Shown one piece after another: positions 28,409-37,610 of a DNA stretch of 64,000 nucleotides (the stretch's first letter is position 1; the number at the start of each line of letters is the position of its first letter). Source of the DNA: Mucilaginibacter sp. GTDB lineage: Bacteria > Bacteroidota > Bacteroidia > Sphingobacteriales > Sphingobacteriaceae. The notes beneath the pieces are model-generated. The model made no database searches. It saw only the letters and a list, made by a program, of their open reading frames with translations, and had not been told where the DNA came from. Both the position numbers and the translations under genes were made by a program. The stretch lies in the NCBI RefSeq assembly GCF_028288205.1, contig NZ_JAQBOD010000056.1, positions 1 through 64,000 of the forward strand, written 5' to 3'.

Positions 28409-31145
28409 ATAATCGGTTAACATGCATATGCAATATATCCGTTAGTAGTTTTTTAAGGGTATACTTACTTTTACAAGTGTGGAGGATTGATATAAATGCA
28501 CTTTTTAGCTCATGGGGCAAACTAATTAAGGAAGTATTAGCGTCAATATTGATTTTAGGTTTGAGGTCCTGAAAACGCCGATTTAATCTTTTAAAGCTCA
28601 CCTGGTTCAGGTTCATTTCCTCACTAAATTGATCTGCAATATTTTTTGAAAAGTCCACCTGGTCATTGATATCAGTTAGTGCTAGTGCAATAAGGCTTTG
28701 CATCATCGCCAGAGCCACTGCATAAAGATCCACCGAGTCTTTTGTTACAGCCAATAATTCTAAAACATATTTACTATCGGCAAAGAAAAACCATTCAATA
28801 AGTTCCATATGGGAAGCCCCATACCGTTCAGTTTCACGAATGTACGTTTTAACCTGAATATCAGAAATCAGGCCAATTTCACAATCAGGTTCCAACAATG
28901 TTTTCAGCCTGCCCATGATCAGATACCCGTCTGCTGTATCAATTAAACGCAACCTTAAACGGACGTGCGGTTTAGGGTCATCATACCTGATAAAGAACCA
29001 TTTTTGAATCTTATTTTGACTTTCCTTTAAAAACGTCGTTAGCTGGTTAATCAGCAAGTAATCTGCACGGGCAGGATGGCAATACACCTCAAAATACAAC
29101 CAATCGCCACCGGGAAGGATAGTTTGGTCATCCTGCTGCTTACTTTCTATACCCGAGGTTGTCAATTGGAAGGGCTTATATACCTGATTTTTGCGACTGT
29201 AATTTGCTACAAATTCTACAGCATATTTTTTACCGCTATTATCATGCAAACCATCCTCATCTGAAATCAGAGCTTCCGAAATGTATATTTGCTTTCGAAC
29301 GTTTTGACGGCAATAAAACAAGAACGCATCCATGTCTGCATCTACCTCCGGATCAAAATATAACATCTGGTCGGCATGACCGGCTTTAAAGGGGTAATTA
29401 ATCTTTTCCTGGTGCAGCCAACTGAGCAGATTGATTTTATTATCCTTTTGATTTCCTGTTTTAATACCTTCTAAAATATTATGCGGCAATAACCACATAG
29501 CAGGTGAAACAATTACGCTTTTAAATGTAACACGAGGGTAGAAACTTAAATCTGGAAAAAAATACTGCATTTTAAAATTGAGGTCAGATTTGACATGCTG
29601 GTGTTGCAGATCGCAAAGAAAACGAAAAACTGCTAGATCGGAGCGTGTATAATTGTATGCCGAAGACATACGGGGAATCATTCTCTTTTTGTGTTTTTTT
29701 GACCATAAAATTATTTCCAGACCACGAACAACGACTAATATATCATCAAGATGAAGCGGTGCTGGATCACATGACCAACTAAGTATAGGTAATTCATATC
29801 GATATAATTGTTTTCTACGGTTAATATTATCGACATCTTTTTCCGCCACGTAAGCAATATCAAAAAATAAGACATCCGGATTTGCCTGTTCTTCTAAGCA
29901 TGCAATTCTTCGACCAAACTCTTCAAGCTCATTATTGGCGATGGTAAAGCGGCCAAGCAACGCATTTGCTGTACAACCCCCGGCACTTTGAATAACTGGC
30001 TGTCCCTTCCAGAAATGCAACAAGATGCTTAATGTATTAGGTAGAGGCAACGGAGCAGTTTGACGATCTTCAAATTCTTCCAGCTGAATGACACTGCCAT
30101 TCATCAGTTTATTTAACAAAAAGCAATGCAATTTAGTATATGTAATGTGAAGATCTGTTTTAGTTTCCTTTTGAGCCTCATTTGACATATCAACATACGG
30201 GTAATCAGTTTGTTGTTCACCGAGATTGTCGTAGCCAATACCTGTTTCCAAATCCATAGCTACTGTAAGCGGAACCGCGCGTTGTCCAAATTTTTTTAAG
30301 AAAGCCAAACGAAAGTCATTTAATGCTGAATGGGTATTGTTAGGTAAACATTTAGCCAAAAAGTCGATCAGTTCGGGAACATCCTTAAATTTCCTGCTGT
30401 CCAATCCGCCGGAAATTATTTTTCTTTCTGCAATTACATACGTATCTCCCGGATTTATAATTCCAAGATTTGTTCTTTTGAAATAATCTTCACCGGTAAT
30501 ATTCGGGCTCTTTTCAGTAAGTAAAAGCTGGAGGCTTAACATTTGTAGAAGCAGGCTATCAATAGCTCGCCTTTGTAATTGAAATTTTGCTATCATTTTG
30601 CGATATACCAGTTCCTTGGCTATCTTTTCACGGCAAAGTTTTATTACAGTATTAAGCTCCGGAAAATCGACAACAGATGCAATTTCAAATATTCCGTTTT
30701 TTATGCGGACATAGCGATAATCCTTCCCAAGTCTATAAACAGTGGAATTGATCTGAAACCATTCTGAACTTTGTAAGAGCGCAGTGTCGTCAAGATAGTG
30801 AGCATCCTTCTCTTTCCAGCCTACGTAATTATGGAGAAACATATTTTGGTTTAGTAGAACCTGCATATCTCCGTTTTCGAAAGTTGGCAAAAGGGAAAAA
30901 GCTGCAAACCGACCGAATGGTGTGGCTCTGTACCGTGCTCTATTAAAATACTTCCAAACGGAAAAATGGAATTTCTCTTGTAGTTTAACCAACTCATTTG
31001 CGTCCACTGATTCAATAATTTTGTAAAAATCTGGTGAAGAATCACCAATAATAGTTTTTAGCTCTGACCATTTGTCTGTGAGATTGTCTTCAAGGCTGAA
31101 GACAGGGGTTCGGCAAAGGACAAGGTTTTGTAATTCTAAATTCAT
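28296..31145 (-). CDS. lanB: Lantibiotic dehydratase LanB (second, orphan from LanC)
   Basis: About 949 residues from the ATG at 31145 (MNLELQNLVLCRTPVFSLED), which fits the family start. The open frame extends a further 105 codons upstream but looks noncoding. Family signs: YRATPFGRFAAFS (the usual RxTPFG), the C-terminal DWLYFEVYCHPARAD and FFIRYDDPKPHVRLRLR, ending LHMHVNRLFNSHQ. No LanC or LLM gene lies in this region, unlike the cluster at 8.5-18.5 kb. The nearest peptide substrate candidate is the Cys-free peptide at 27001-27150. Its 3' end overlaps the kinase gene by 113 bases. Confidence 0.9.
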   Translation of the reverse strand: MNLELQNLVLCRTPVFSLEDNLTDKWSELKTIIGDSSPDFYKIIESVDANELVKLQEKFHFSVWKYFNRARYRATPFGRFAAFSLLPTFENGDMQVLLNQNMFLHNYVGWKEKDAHYLDDTALLQSSEWFQINSTVYRLGKDYRYVRIKNGIFEIASVVDFPELNTVIKLCREKIAKELVYRKMIAKFQLQRRAIDSLLLQMLSLQLLLTEKSPNITGEDYFKRTNLGIINPGDTYVIAERKIISGGLDSRKFKDVPELIDFLAKCLPNNTHSALNDFRLAFLKKFGQRAVPLTVAMDLETGIGYDNLGEQQTDYPYVDMSNEAQKETKTDLHITYTKLHCFLLNKLMNGSVIQLEEFEDRQTAPLPLPNTLSILLHFWKGQPVIQSAGGCTANALLGRFTIANNELEEFGRRIACLEEQANPDVLFFDIAYVAEKDVDNINRRKQLYRYELPILSWSCDPAPLHLDDILVVVRGLEIILWSKKHKKRMIPRMSSAYNYTRSDLAVFRFLCDLQHQHVKSDLNFKMQYFFPDLSFYPRVTFKSVIVSPAMWLLPHNILEGIKTGNQKDNKINLLSWLHQEKINYPFKAGHADQMLYFDPEVDADMDAFLFYCRQNVRKQIYISEALISDEDGLHDNSGKKYAVEFVANYSRKNQVYKPFQLTTSGIESKQQDDQTILPGGDWLYFEVYCHPARADYLLINQLTTFLKESQNKIQKWFFIRYDDPKPHVRLRLRLIDTADGYLIMGRLKTLLEPDCEIGLISDIQVKTYIRETERYGASHMELIEWFFFADSKYVLELLAVTKDSVDLYAVALAMMQSLIALALTDINDQVDFSKNIADQFSEEMNLNQVSFKRLNRRFQDLKPKINIDANTSLISLPHELKSAFISILHTCKSKYTLKKLLTDILHMHVNRLFNSHQRAHEATLYHFLVKVLMTRRALLTVRQECSSAP

Positions 31146-31843
31146 ATGCTTTGATGACAAATTCTCTAATATGATTGTATACCAATATTCCATTGTATTT
31201 AATTCAAAAAACAGATTTTGAAAGTGTTTTTTAAATGCTTTTATACATAGAGACCACTTTTCAGGATAAAAAGGCAAATATTCATGATATAGTACGATGT
31301 GATTTGATTGAGTTATTGAAGGCTCCTTATTGCTTTGCAATGCGTAGCAAATCCAACCAACTATATACAATGTTCTTATTTTGGTATTGATGTTTTTGCC
31401 TGTACAGGTCTTCGTATCCGGCGTTATGAGCTGAAGGGATGATGTCGCCGGAAACCTCAAATCTCCGTCAATTCTGCACTAAAAAGTTACAAAATTTGGT
31501 TCATTTATCCAAACCCATGGTTTTTCGGGATAGAAAAGGGCATTTTCGGGACAGATACATATGCCTATTTTATGAATTTAACTCATTCTTGGTCTAATTT
31601 AGGTTATTATTAAACCGTTAGATAGTTATCTGGTAATACGTCTACCTGATAAAAAAAATGGTAAACAACACCTAAAAAGCTTATCAGTCAAAGTGTAATT
31701 ATCATCAGCCCATTGTAATGCTTTAGGTGAATTTAATTAAAGGAGAAATGTCAAAGTAAAAACGGCCTTTATTAATGTCGTGAATCGACATGGATTAAGT
31801 AGGATTTATTAACAAAAATCAATAACAATTTAATTAATTATTT
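31146..31843. other. Divergent control region of LanB and the grasp-with-spasm operon
   Basis: About 700 bases without a gene. The left part is a long open stretch in the LanB frame that I take as noncoding. It contains LytTR-like operator B (31527-31603). A roughly 240-base untranslated leader then runs to the precursor start at 31844. No other repeat was recognised. Confidence 0.6.
31527..31603 (+). promoter_or_regulatory. LytTR-like operator B with -7-like box
   Basis: CGGGATA at 31527-31533 and CGGGACA at 31548-31554, exactly 21 bp apart, each preceded by a T run (TTTTTCGGG). The -7-like box TAATTTAG starts 46 bp after the second core, at 31594. The 10-mer TAATTTAGGT recurs at the matching place beside operator C. 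It points toward the grasp-with-spasm precursor. Confidence 0.65.
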
Positions 31844-32053
31844 ATGAAAAAGCAATTCAAAAAAATGGACGAGCAAAGCTTAAGTGTATTTGCAAAAAAT
31901 GAGTTACATGACCTATCTACCATCCAAGGTGGTCTTGGTGATGCTTCAACAACATCTGGGGATTCTTGTAGCTGCCCAAGTGGTGACAGCGATTCTAACG
32001 CTTATGATTCTGATGGCGAAAGCAGCGGTCCAGCACCATTACTAATTGCCTAA
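31844..32053 (+). CDS. Grasp-with-spasm-type RiPP precursor peptide
   Basis: 69 residues. The leader MKKQFKKMDEQSLSVFAKNE leads to a double glycine at 29-30 (STIQGG). The core is rich in Ser, Asp and Gly (GDSCSCPSGDSDSNAYDSDG) and ends SSGPAPLLIA. Ser/Thr with Asp/Glu is what an ATP-grasp ligase joins as side-chain esters or amides; the two Cys are CSC at 42-44. The genes for the ATP-grasp and SPASM proteins follow, and a C39 exporter completes the set. Precursor identity rests on position, size and the GG leader. Confidence 0.85.
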   Translation: MKKQFKKMDEQSLSVFAKNELHDLSTIQGGLGDASTTSGDSCSCPSGDSDSNAYDSDGESSGPAPLLIA

Positions 32054-32063
32054 ACCTTTAGCG

Positions 32064-32093
32064 ACCGGAGGGCGGTCTATACCGTCCTCCGGT
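32064..32093 (+). terminator. Stem-loop between the precursor and the ATP-grasp gene
   Basis: ACCGGAGGGCGGT, loop CTAT, ACCGTCCTCCGGT: 12 of 13 pairs, 10 bases after the precursor stop. The hairpin is very stable but the following T tract is weak, so it probably lets some transcription through and keeps precursor mRNA high. This mirrors the hairpin after the lanthipeptide precursor. Confidence 0.65.
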
Positions 32094-32137
32094 TATTGTA
32101 ATTGGACAACATAATTATTGCAATAGATAAAGAGGCA

Positions 32138-33148
32138 ATGGTATTTATACAAAGTCAACATTTTGAAATCAGTACTAATCAAGTTATTGATTGGTTAATT
32201 TTTTATCAGAAACCCTTTATCAAACTAAACTACGAGGATAACAACGTGGAGTTTATTTCCTTAGATATTACAGAGGAAGGTAAAGTGGATATTGTTTTGA
32301 AAGTAAACGATCAACTTATTGAACTTAGCAAAGTTACCGCTTATTGGCACCGGAGAGGCAAAATGCCATTAGAAAACATATCCAAAAGTGATTACTCAAT
32401 CCTCGAACGCGATTATGGTAAAAATATCAGCAAAGAAGTTTATGATAACCTAATGCAGGAAAAGCAAACTTTGAATATACTAATTGATCATTTATTTGCT
32501 AGTGTTCCTATCAAAGTTGGCAATCCCAATCGAGGCACGCCAATAAAGTTGTCTGTTTTGCTTAGAGCAGCAAAAATCGGCCTGAAGATCTCTCCAACTA
32601 TGGTTACGTCGAAGAAACAAATAATGAATGGGTTCCGAAATCAGCAAGGTTCAATTATTACTAAAGCTATAGGAGAAAATCTTTTTACAAACGGTATAAA
32701 AAATAATTTGATGTTCTATACCGAAGAAATAAAAGAGGAGCACCTTGATCGGTTTCCTGATAATTTTTTTTACACGTTATTTCAAAAAAAGGTATTAAAA
32801 AAATATGAACTGCGGATATTTTATTTTCATGAACGCATGTACGGCATGGCCATATTTTCACAGGGAGATAAGCATACACAAACGGATTTCAGAAAATACA
32901 ATACCGGTATTCCAAACCGAAATGTCCCCTTTAAAATACCGGATGACATAAAGGAAAAACTAACCACCCTAATGAAAGACATGCAACTCGATACAGGATC
33001 TATCGATATGATTGTAGACGAGGATGATAATTTTATATTTCTGGAAGTAAACCCGGTAGGACAATTTGGAATGGTTTCTTTGCCTTGCAATTATCAACTA
33101 GAAAGGGAAATTGCGCATTATCTTGCTTATGGAAAATTTTTAAATTAA
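32138..33148 (+). CDS. gwsG: Grasp-with-spasm ATP-grasp peptide maturase
   Basis: ATP-grasp ligase that forms side-chain links in the precursor. About 336 residues from the ATG at 32138 (MVFIQSQHFEISTNQVIDWL), which matches the usual start of this family. A TTG 36 bases upstream is rejected, and the hairpin lies between precursor and gene. Signs: AYWHRRGKMP in the middle, KAIGENLF (ATP-binding Lys strand), YELRIFYFHERM, and the metal-binding EVNPVGQFG (from about residue 303). It is second in the gws operon, next to a small protein and the SPASM partner. Confidence 0.88.
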   Translation: MVFIQSQHFEISTNQVIDWLIFYQKPFIKLNYEDNNVEFISLDITEEGKVDIVLKVNDQLIELSKVTAYWHRRGKMPLENISKSDYSILERDYGKNISKEVYDNLMQEKQTLNILIDHLFASVPIKVGNPNRGTPIKLSVLLRAAKIGLKISPTMVTSKKQIMNGFRNQQGSIITKAIGENLFTNGIKNNLMFYTEEIKEEHLDRFPDNFFYTLFQKKVLKKYELRIFYFHERMYGMAIFSQGDKHTQTDFRKYNTGIPNRNVPFKIPDDIKEKLTTLMKDMQLDTGSIDMIVDEDDNFIFLEVNPVGQFGMVSLPCNYQLEREIAHYLAYGKFLN

Positions 33149-33157
33149 CAAAAACGT

Positions 33158-33400
33158 ATGCCTAATTATGACCAAGGATTTACTGATATCATTAAGATCA
33201 ACGTAAATAAATTTCCGCTCACTTATCATTATACTTATAATTTCAGTAAAATAAAACTCAAAAAAGGCGCCGCCTTCTGGGGAATAAAAGTGGATACCTA
33301 TAATACCAATAATTTTTATACCACCGGGCCAGTTAGGCCGGTGTCTAAAATAATTGACCTTGATGAATTCGTAAAGAAAGATGGAGCAAGCAATCACTAA
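33158..33400 (+). CDS. Small protein of the grasp-with-spasm operon
   Basis: 80 residues, mainly beta-looking (FPLTYHYTYNFSKIKLKKGA, FWGIKVDTYNTNNFYTTGP), without Cys or signal peptide. It sits 9 bases after the ATP-grasp gene and overlaps the SPASM gene by 20 bases, so it belongs to the operon. I do not recognise a domain. A role as a chaperone or recognition element for the precursor is only a guess. Confidence 0.7.
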   Translation: MPNYDQGFTDIIKINVNKFPLTYHYTYNFSKIKLKKGAAFWGIKVDTYNTNNFYTTGPVRPVSKIIDLDEFVKKDGASNH

Positions 33401-34415
33401 CACCACGCAATTTGTATTATTCTCATGCTGTATACCAGTAAAAGGTGCGAGCAGGAGCTTGATTGTCGATATGCAAAGGGAAAACATGTATTTCATCTCA
33501 AATGAGCTGTATGACCTAATAAGGACATTTAAAGAAAAAAGCTATCTTGATGTGGTATCTGAATTTGATGAAGATTCAATAAAAAACATCGATGAATACC
33601 TGGACTTTCTGAGTGGCAATCAACTTGGTTTCTGGACAAATGAGGCTGAACGATTTCCTGATATTTCTATGGAATGGGATCATCCTTCAATTATTACCAA
33701 TGCCATAATTGACAGTCGAATTTCTTCCCGTCATGATTGGCCATCCATTTTTGCACAATTAGAGGCCTTGGGCTGCCAGGATATTCAACTGAGGTTTTAC
33801 GATACCATTGCGCCTGATGAACTGGTAGCTATTGTGAAGCTGACGGAAAATACTCGAATAAAATCGTTGGAATTTATCATAAAATATAATGCTGAATATT
33901 CTAAACGCCTACTCAAATCAATAGTATTTGATTGGTATAGGATTAAAACTATAACACTTCATTCCGCTCCCTATACAGAGGTCTATATACTTAGACCAAA
34001 GGAAAATAGATCAGGAATGGGAAATGTTCTTTTTACTAAACAAGCTATTGACTCTAATCAGCACTGCGGCATTATCAGTGAGAAGTATTTTACACTTAAT
34101 GGCATACGATCTGTTTCTGAAGCCAAACAATTTAATTCCTGTTTAAATAGAAAAATATCGATCGATCATGACGGCAGCATTAAAAATTGTCCGACCCTGC
34201 CTACTACCTACGGTAACATTACGGAAACAACGCTTGCAAGCGTTATAGATGATCGGTTTAAAGAAGTTTGGTTTATTAATAAAGATCAGATCAATATCTG
34301 CCAAATTTGCGAGTTTAGATATATCTGTACCGATTGCCGCGCTTTTGTTGACAATAAATTTGATAAGCCTAAGAAATGCAATTATGACCCTCATACCATG
34401 GTATGGAGTAACTAA
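33381..34415 (+). CDS. gwsS: Grasp-with-spasm SPASM-domain peptide maturase
   Basis: 344 residues. The C-terminal SPASM domain is clear: FNSCLNRKISIDHDGSIKNC, then YGN and the cluster ICQICEFRYICTDCRAF, with a last Cys in KCNYDP. These Cys would bind auxiliary iron-sulfur clusters. The N-terminal half lacks the CxxxCxxC of radical-SAM enzymes; the only early Cys are in LFSCCIPVKG. This may mean a radical-SAM-free SPASM scaffold for precursor handling. It overlaps the small protein gene and precedes the exporter. Confidence 0.88.
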   Translation: MEQAITNTTQFVLFSCCIPVKGASRSLIVDMQRENMYFISNELYDLIRTFKEKSYLDVVSEFDEDSIKNIDEYLDFLSGNQLGFWTNEAERFPDISMEWDHPSIITNAIIDSRISSRHDWPSIFAQLEALGCQDIQLRFYDTIAPDELVAIVKLTENTRIKSLEFIIKYNAEYSKRLLKSIVFDWYRIKTITLHSAPYTEVYILRPKENRSGMGNVLFTKQAIDSNQHCGIISEKYFTLNGIRSVSEAKQFNSCLNRKISIDHDGSIKNCPTLPTTYGNITETTLASVIDDRFKEVWFINKDQINICQICEFRYICTDCRAFVDNKFDKPKKCNYDPHTMVWSN

Positions 34416-34421
34416 TGTAAT

Positions 34422-36620
34422 ATGTTTAACCGTTTTCCATTTTACAATCAATATGACCGAATGGATTGCGGTCCGACATGCTTGAGAATGATAGCAAGTT
34501 ATTATGGAAAAGATTATTCATTAAATTACCTGAGAAAAGTCTGTCATATTTCCCGAGCAGGGATTTCCCTTGAAGGCTTGAAAGTGGGTTCCGAGAAAAT
34601 AGGCTTTAAAGCTATTGGGGTAAGTTTGCCCTTTGACGGGGATGAACAGTCTTTACAATCGGCACCCTTACCCTGTATTGCTTTTTGGCGGCAGCAACAT
34701 TTTGTTGTCATTTATAAAACAGAAAAGGACTATATCTATATTGCAGACCCCGCGAAGGGAAAAATAAAATTAACAACAAATCAATTTGCTACAAATTGGA
34801 TTGTCGATAATACAACGCAAGGCATTGCATTGTTGCTTATTCCAACTGAAGCATTCCAAACTACCATTGTCACTGATCCTGAAAATAATTCCGATACCTT
34901 AAAATTTTTCGGCGGTTATCTCAAATCTTACAAGAAGTATATCTACTTAATAATAATTTCTTTATTAACCGGAAGTGTGCTATTACTGCTTTTCCCTTTC
35001 CTGACAAAAGCAGTGGTTGACGTTGGAATCACAAATAAGAATCTTTATTTTATTTATATTTTATTACTAGCGCAATTAATACTATACACCAGCCAAACAG
35101 CACTTAATTTCTTTCAGCGCTGGTTGATTCTTCATATTAGTTCACGTGTCAATATCTTACTGTCATCGGATTTTGTCTACAAACTAACCAAACTACCTAT
35201 TCATTTTTTTGATACAAAACAATTTGGAGATCTTTTCCAAAGGATCAACGACCACCGCAAGATTGAAACGTTTTTTACCGCTTCTTCCTTAAGTGTGGTG
35301 CTATCGGTCTTTAATATCATTGTTTTTGGTATCGTCCTGGCTTTCTATAATCCCCTGATATTTGCTGTGTTCTTGCTTGGAAGTGTCGTTTACTTTATAT
35401 GGATATTCTATTTCACAAGTAAAAAGCGAATTATTGACTATCAACTTTTTCAGGAAAGTTCGAACAACAGTGATATGCTCTATGAACTGATCCAGGGTAT
35501 GCAAGAAATCAAACTTCAAAACAGTGAAGAAAAAAGAACTGTCCGTTGGGCAAAATCACAGGAGAGGCTATTTAAAATTAATGTTGAATCAAATATTATA
35601 AATCAATACCAGGATGGCGGAGCATTTTTCATCACTCAATTAAAAGATATATTAATCAATATAATCGCTGCGATAGCTGTTATCAAAGGTAACATGAGTT
35701 TAGGTATGTTAATTGCAACCCAGTTCATTATTGGGCAGTTAAATGGCCCTATCCAACAAATTGTTGCATTTATTAGAAACGGTTATGAGGCAAAACTGAG
35801 TTTAAATCGAATTGTTGAGGTACATGACAAATTAGAGGAGGATGCCGGTAAAAAAAATGAGCCAGTTTCCACCCATCAAATTCAGGACAACATTATGCTT
35901 GACAACCTAAGCTTTAGGTATAATGAATTAACTCCCTATGTTTTGAAAAATGTCACTTTAAAAATACCTAAAGGGAAAGTAACAGCGATTGTTGGATCAA
36001 GCGGCAGCGGAAAGACAACTTTAGTTAAATTGTTATTGGGATTTTACACACCTACCCAAGGAACCATTACTGTAGGGTCCACAAATATTGAAACCTTAAC
36101 CAGTAAACAATGGCGATCCCAATGCGGAGCCGTGATGCAGGACGGATTTATTTTTTCTGATACTATAGCAAATAATATAGCTGAAAGCGACACAAAAGTT
36201 GATTGGGATAAATTGAAAAACGCCGTTGAGGTGGCTAATATCAAGGATTATATTGAATCATTATCATTAAATTTTAATACCCAGATTGGAGCTCAGGGCA
36301 ATGGGATCAGCCAGGGCCAACGGCAACGCATACTTATTTCAAGGGCAGTTTATAAAGATTCCTATTATTTGTTTTTTGATGAGGCGACGAATGCCTTGGA
36401 TGCTAACAACGAGAAAATAATTATTGAAAATTTAGAAAAGTTTTATAAAACCAAGACAGTTATCATAGTAGCACATCGACTCAGCACAGTAAAAAACGCA
36501 GACCAAATTATAGTTCTTGAAAATGGCCAAATCGTAGAGCAGGGTAACCATACTGAATTGATTGCAAACAGAGCCAACTATTATGAATTAGTCAAAAATC
36601 AACTTGAATTAGGCAATTGA
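34422..36620 (+). CDS. C39 peptidase-containing ABC exporter
   Basis: 732 residues: peptidase, six-helix membrane domain, ATPase. Peptidase: Cys16 (MDCGPTCL), His93 (QQHFVVIY), Asp109 (ADPAKGK), so all three catalytic residues are present. ATPase: Walker A VGSSGSGKTT, signature GISQGQRQR (a variant of LSGGQ), Walker B YYLFFDEATNALD. It removes GG leaders and exports the peptide. It could also serve the lanthipeptide cluster, whose own transporter is a relic. It starts 6 bases after the SPASM gene and ends overlapping the next ORF. Confidence 0.95.
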   Translation: MFNRFPFYNQYDRMDCGPTCLRMIASYYGKDYSLNYLRKVCHISRAGISLEGLKVGSEKIGFKAIGVSLPFDGDEQSLQSAPLPCIAFWRQQHFVVIYKTEKDYIYIADPAKGKIKLTTNQFATNWIVDNTTQGIALLLIPTEAFQTTIVTDPENNSDTLKFFGGYLKSYKKYIYLIIISLLTGSVLLLLFPFLTKAVVDVGITNKNLYFIYILLLAQLILYTSQTALNFFQRWLILHISSRVNILLSSDFVYKLTKLPIHFFDTKQFGDLFQRINDHRKIETFFTASSLSVVLSVFNIIVFGIVLAFYNPLIFAVFLLGSVVYFIWIFYFTSKKRIIDYQLFQESSNNSDMLYELIQGMQEIKLQNSEEKRTVRWAKSQERLFKINVESNIINQYQDGGAFFITQLKDILINIIAAIAVIKGNMSLGMLIATQFIIGQLNGPIQQIVAFIRNGYEAKLSLNRIVEVHDKLEEDAGKKNEPVSTHQIQDNIMLDNLSFRYNELTPYVLKNVTLKIPKGKVTAIVGSSGSGKTTLVKLLLGFYTPTQGTITVGSTNIETLTSKQWRSQCGAVMQDGFIFSDTIANNIAESDTKVDWDKLKNAVEVANIKDYIESLSLNFNTQIGAQGNGISQGQRQRILISRAVYKDSYYLFFDEATNALDANNEKIIIENLEKFYKTKTVIIVAHRLSTVKNADQIIVLENGQIVEQGNHTELIANRANYYELVKNQLELGN

Positions 36621-36625
36621 TCGTT

Positions 36626-37090
36626 ATGACAAATTACACTATTAATAGAATCGAACAGAAAGTTGGCAAAATGCCCAGCCATTATATTTTCGTAGGCATT
36701 GTAATTATATTATTGGCTTTGGTATGTTTTCTCTTAACAGGTTATTTGGTACGTTATGCGGATAAAATAGATATTGAATCAGTAATTAATTCTGCCGATC
36801 AAAATACGGTACAATTTGAACTACCCTCAAAACCATTTTTGAATGAACTTTCTAAAAATGAAAATGTCGAAATTCATCAGTATACCTCACGGGGACATTA
36901 TCAGGTTTTTCAAGCATCGGTATATGGTATAAATTATAATTCTGGGGTGGTAACAATAAGCTTAAAGAATGCAGGTAAGGAAAAGAAGACCATTAATAAC
37001 AAATACCCTTTAATTATGCACGTGATATTAACCGGCAAAGAGAAAAGCATTATAAGCCGATTACTAACCGGAAGATCAGTAACTTTTTGA
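36626..37090 (+). CDS. Short membrane-anchored protein, HlyD-like partner
   Basis: About 154 residues from the ATG at 36626, 5 bases after the exporter stop. One membrane segment (about 20-43, YIFVGIVIILLALVCFLLTG) is followed by a beta-rich periplasmic part (EIHQYTSRGHYQVFQASVYG). It matches the beginning and end of HlyD-type adaptors but lacks the long coiled hairpin. It is either a compact adaptor adapted to this exporter or a truncated HlyD. Last gene of the gws operon. Confidence 0.65.
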   Translation: MTNYTINRIEQKVGKMPSHYIFVGIVIILLALVCFLLTGYLVRYADKIDIESVINSADQNTVQFELPSKPFLNELSKNENVEIHQYTSRGHYQVFQASVYGINYNSGVVTISLKNAGKEKKTINNKYPLIMHVILTGKEKSIISRLLTGRSVTF

Positions 37091-37186
37091 AATGAGATTA
37101 ATACAAACATTTACTTATTGTTGATTTTCTTTTTAACGGCAACTCAAAATACGGTTTGCAAACAGGAATATAAAAGTTTGCTAAAT

Positions 37187-37230
37187 ACTAATTAATTAGT
37201 TGCAATACTAATTGATTAGTATTATATTTG
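37187..37230 (+). promoter_or_regulatory. Paired BlaI-type operators overlapping a -7 box
   Basis: ACTAATTAATTAGT (37187-37200) is a perfect palindrome. AATACTAATTGATTAGTATT (37204-37223) is a palindrome apart from its two central bases. The box TATATTTG (37223-37230) fits TAnnTTTG and abuts the second operator, 18 bases before the BlaI-like start. Binding there would block transcription, so the BlaI/M56 pair probably autoregulates. Confidence 0.7.
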
Positions 37231-37247
37231 GTTATAGATTATTTACC

Positions 37248-37610
37248 ATGCAAAAGTTAGCCAAACGCGAAGAACAAATTATGCAAGTTATCTGGACCTT
37301 AGATAAGGCATTTATTAAAGAAATCATTCAGGAGCTCCCGGAGCCGAAACCTCATTATAACTCGGTGGCTACAATGGTAAAGATTTTGGAGGAAAAAGGA
37401 TTTTTAAGTCACGAGACAATTGGGAACATATACCAGTATTATCCCACCATTTCGAAGGAAGAATACCAAAAGCATGCAATGAAGGATATTGTAAGCCAGT
37501 ATTTTGATAATTCATATTCCCGGATGCTGGCTTTCTTTGCTAAAGAGCAGAAATTAACGGAGAGCGAATTGAATGATATTATTAATATAATTAAATCTAC
37601 GAAAAAATGA
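37248..37610 (+). CDS. BlaI/MecI/CopY-family repressor
   Basis: About 120 residues from the ATG at 37248 (MQKLAKREEQIMQVIWTLDK); an upstream in-frame start was rejected. The winged HTH (SVATMVKILEEKGFLSHETI) is followed by a C-terminal dimerisation helix (LAFFAKEQKLTESELND). The family represses until cleaved in response to a BlaR1-like sensor, here the next gene, which overlaps its stop by four bases. Two palindromic operators lie directly upstream. Confidence 0.92.
   Translation: MQKLAKREEQIMQVIWTLDKAFIKEIIQELPEPKPHYNSVATMVKILEEKGFLSHETIGNIYQYYPTISKEEYQKHAMKDIVSQYFDNSYSRMLAFFAKEQKLTESELNDIINIIKSTKK

Noticed and set aside
31146..31460. N-terminal extension of the second LanB reading frame
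   Set aside because: The family start fits the ATG at 31145; the 105-codon upstream stretch has no family similarity and is likely intergenic.
32102..32137. TTG start of the ATP-grasp gene
   Set aside because: The ATG at 32138 gives the usual family N-terminus; the upstream 12 codons look like intergenic sequence after the hairpin.
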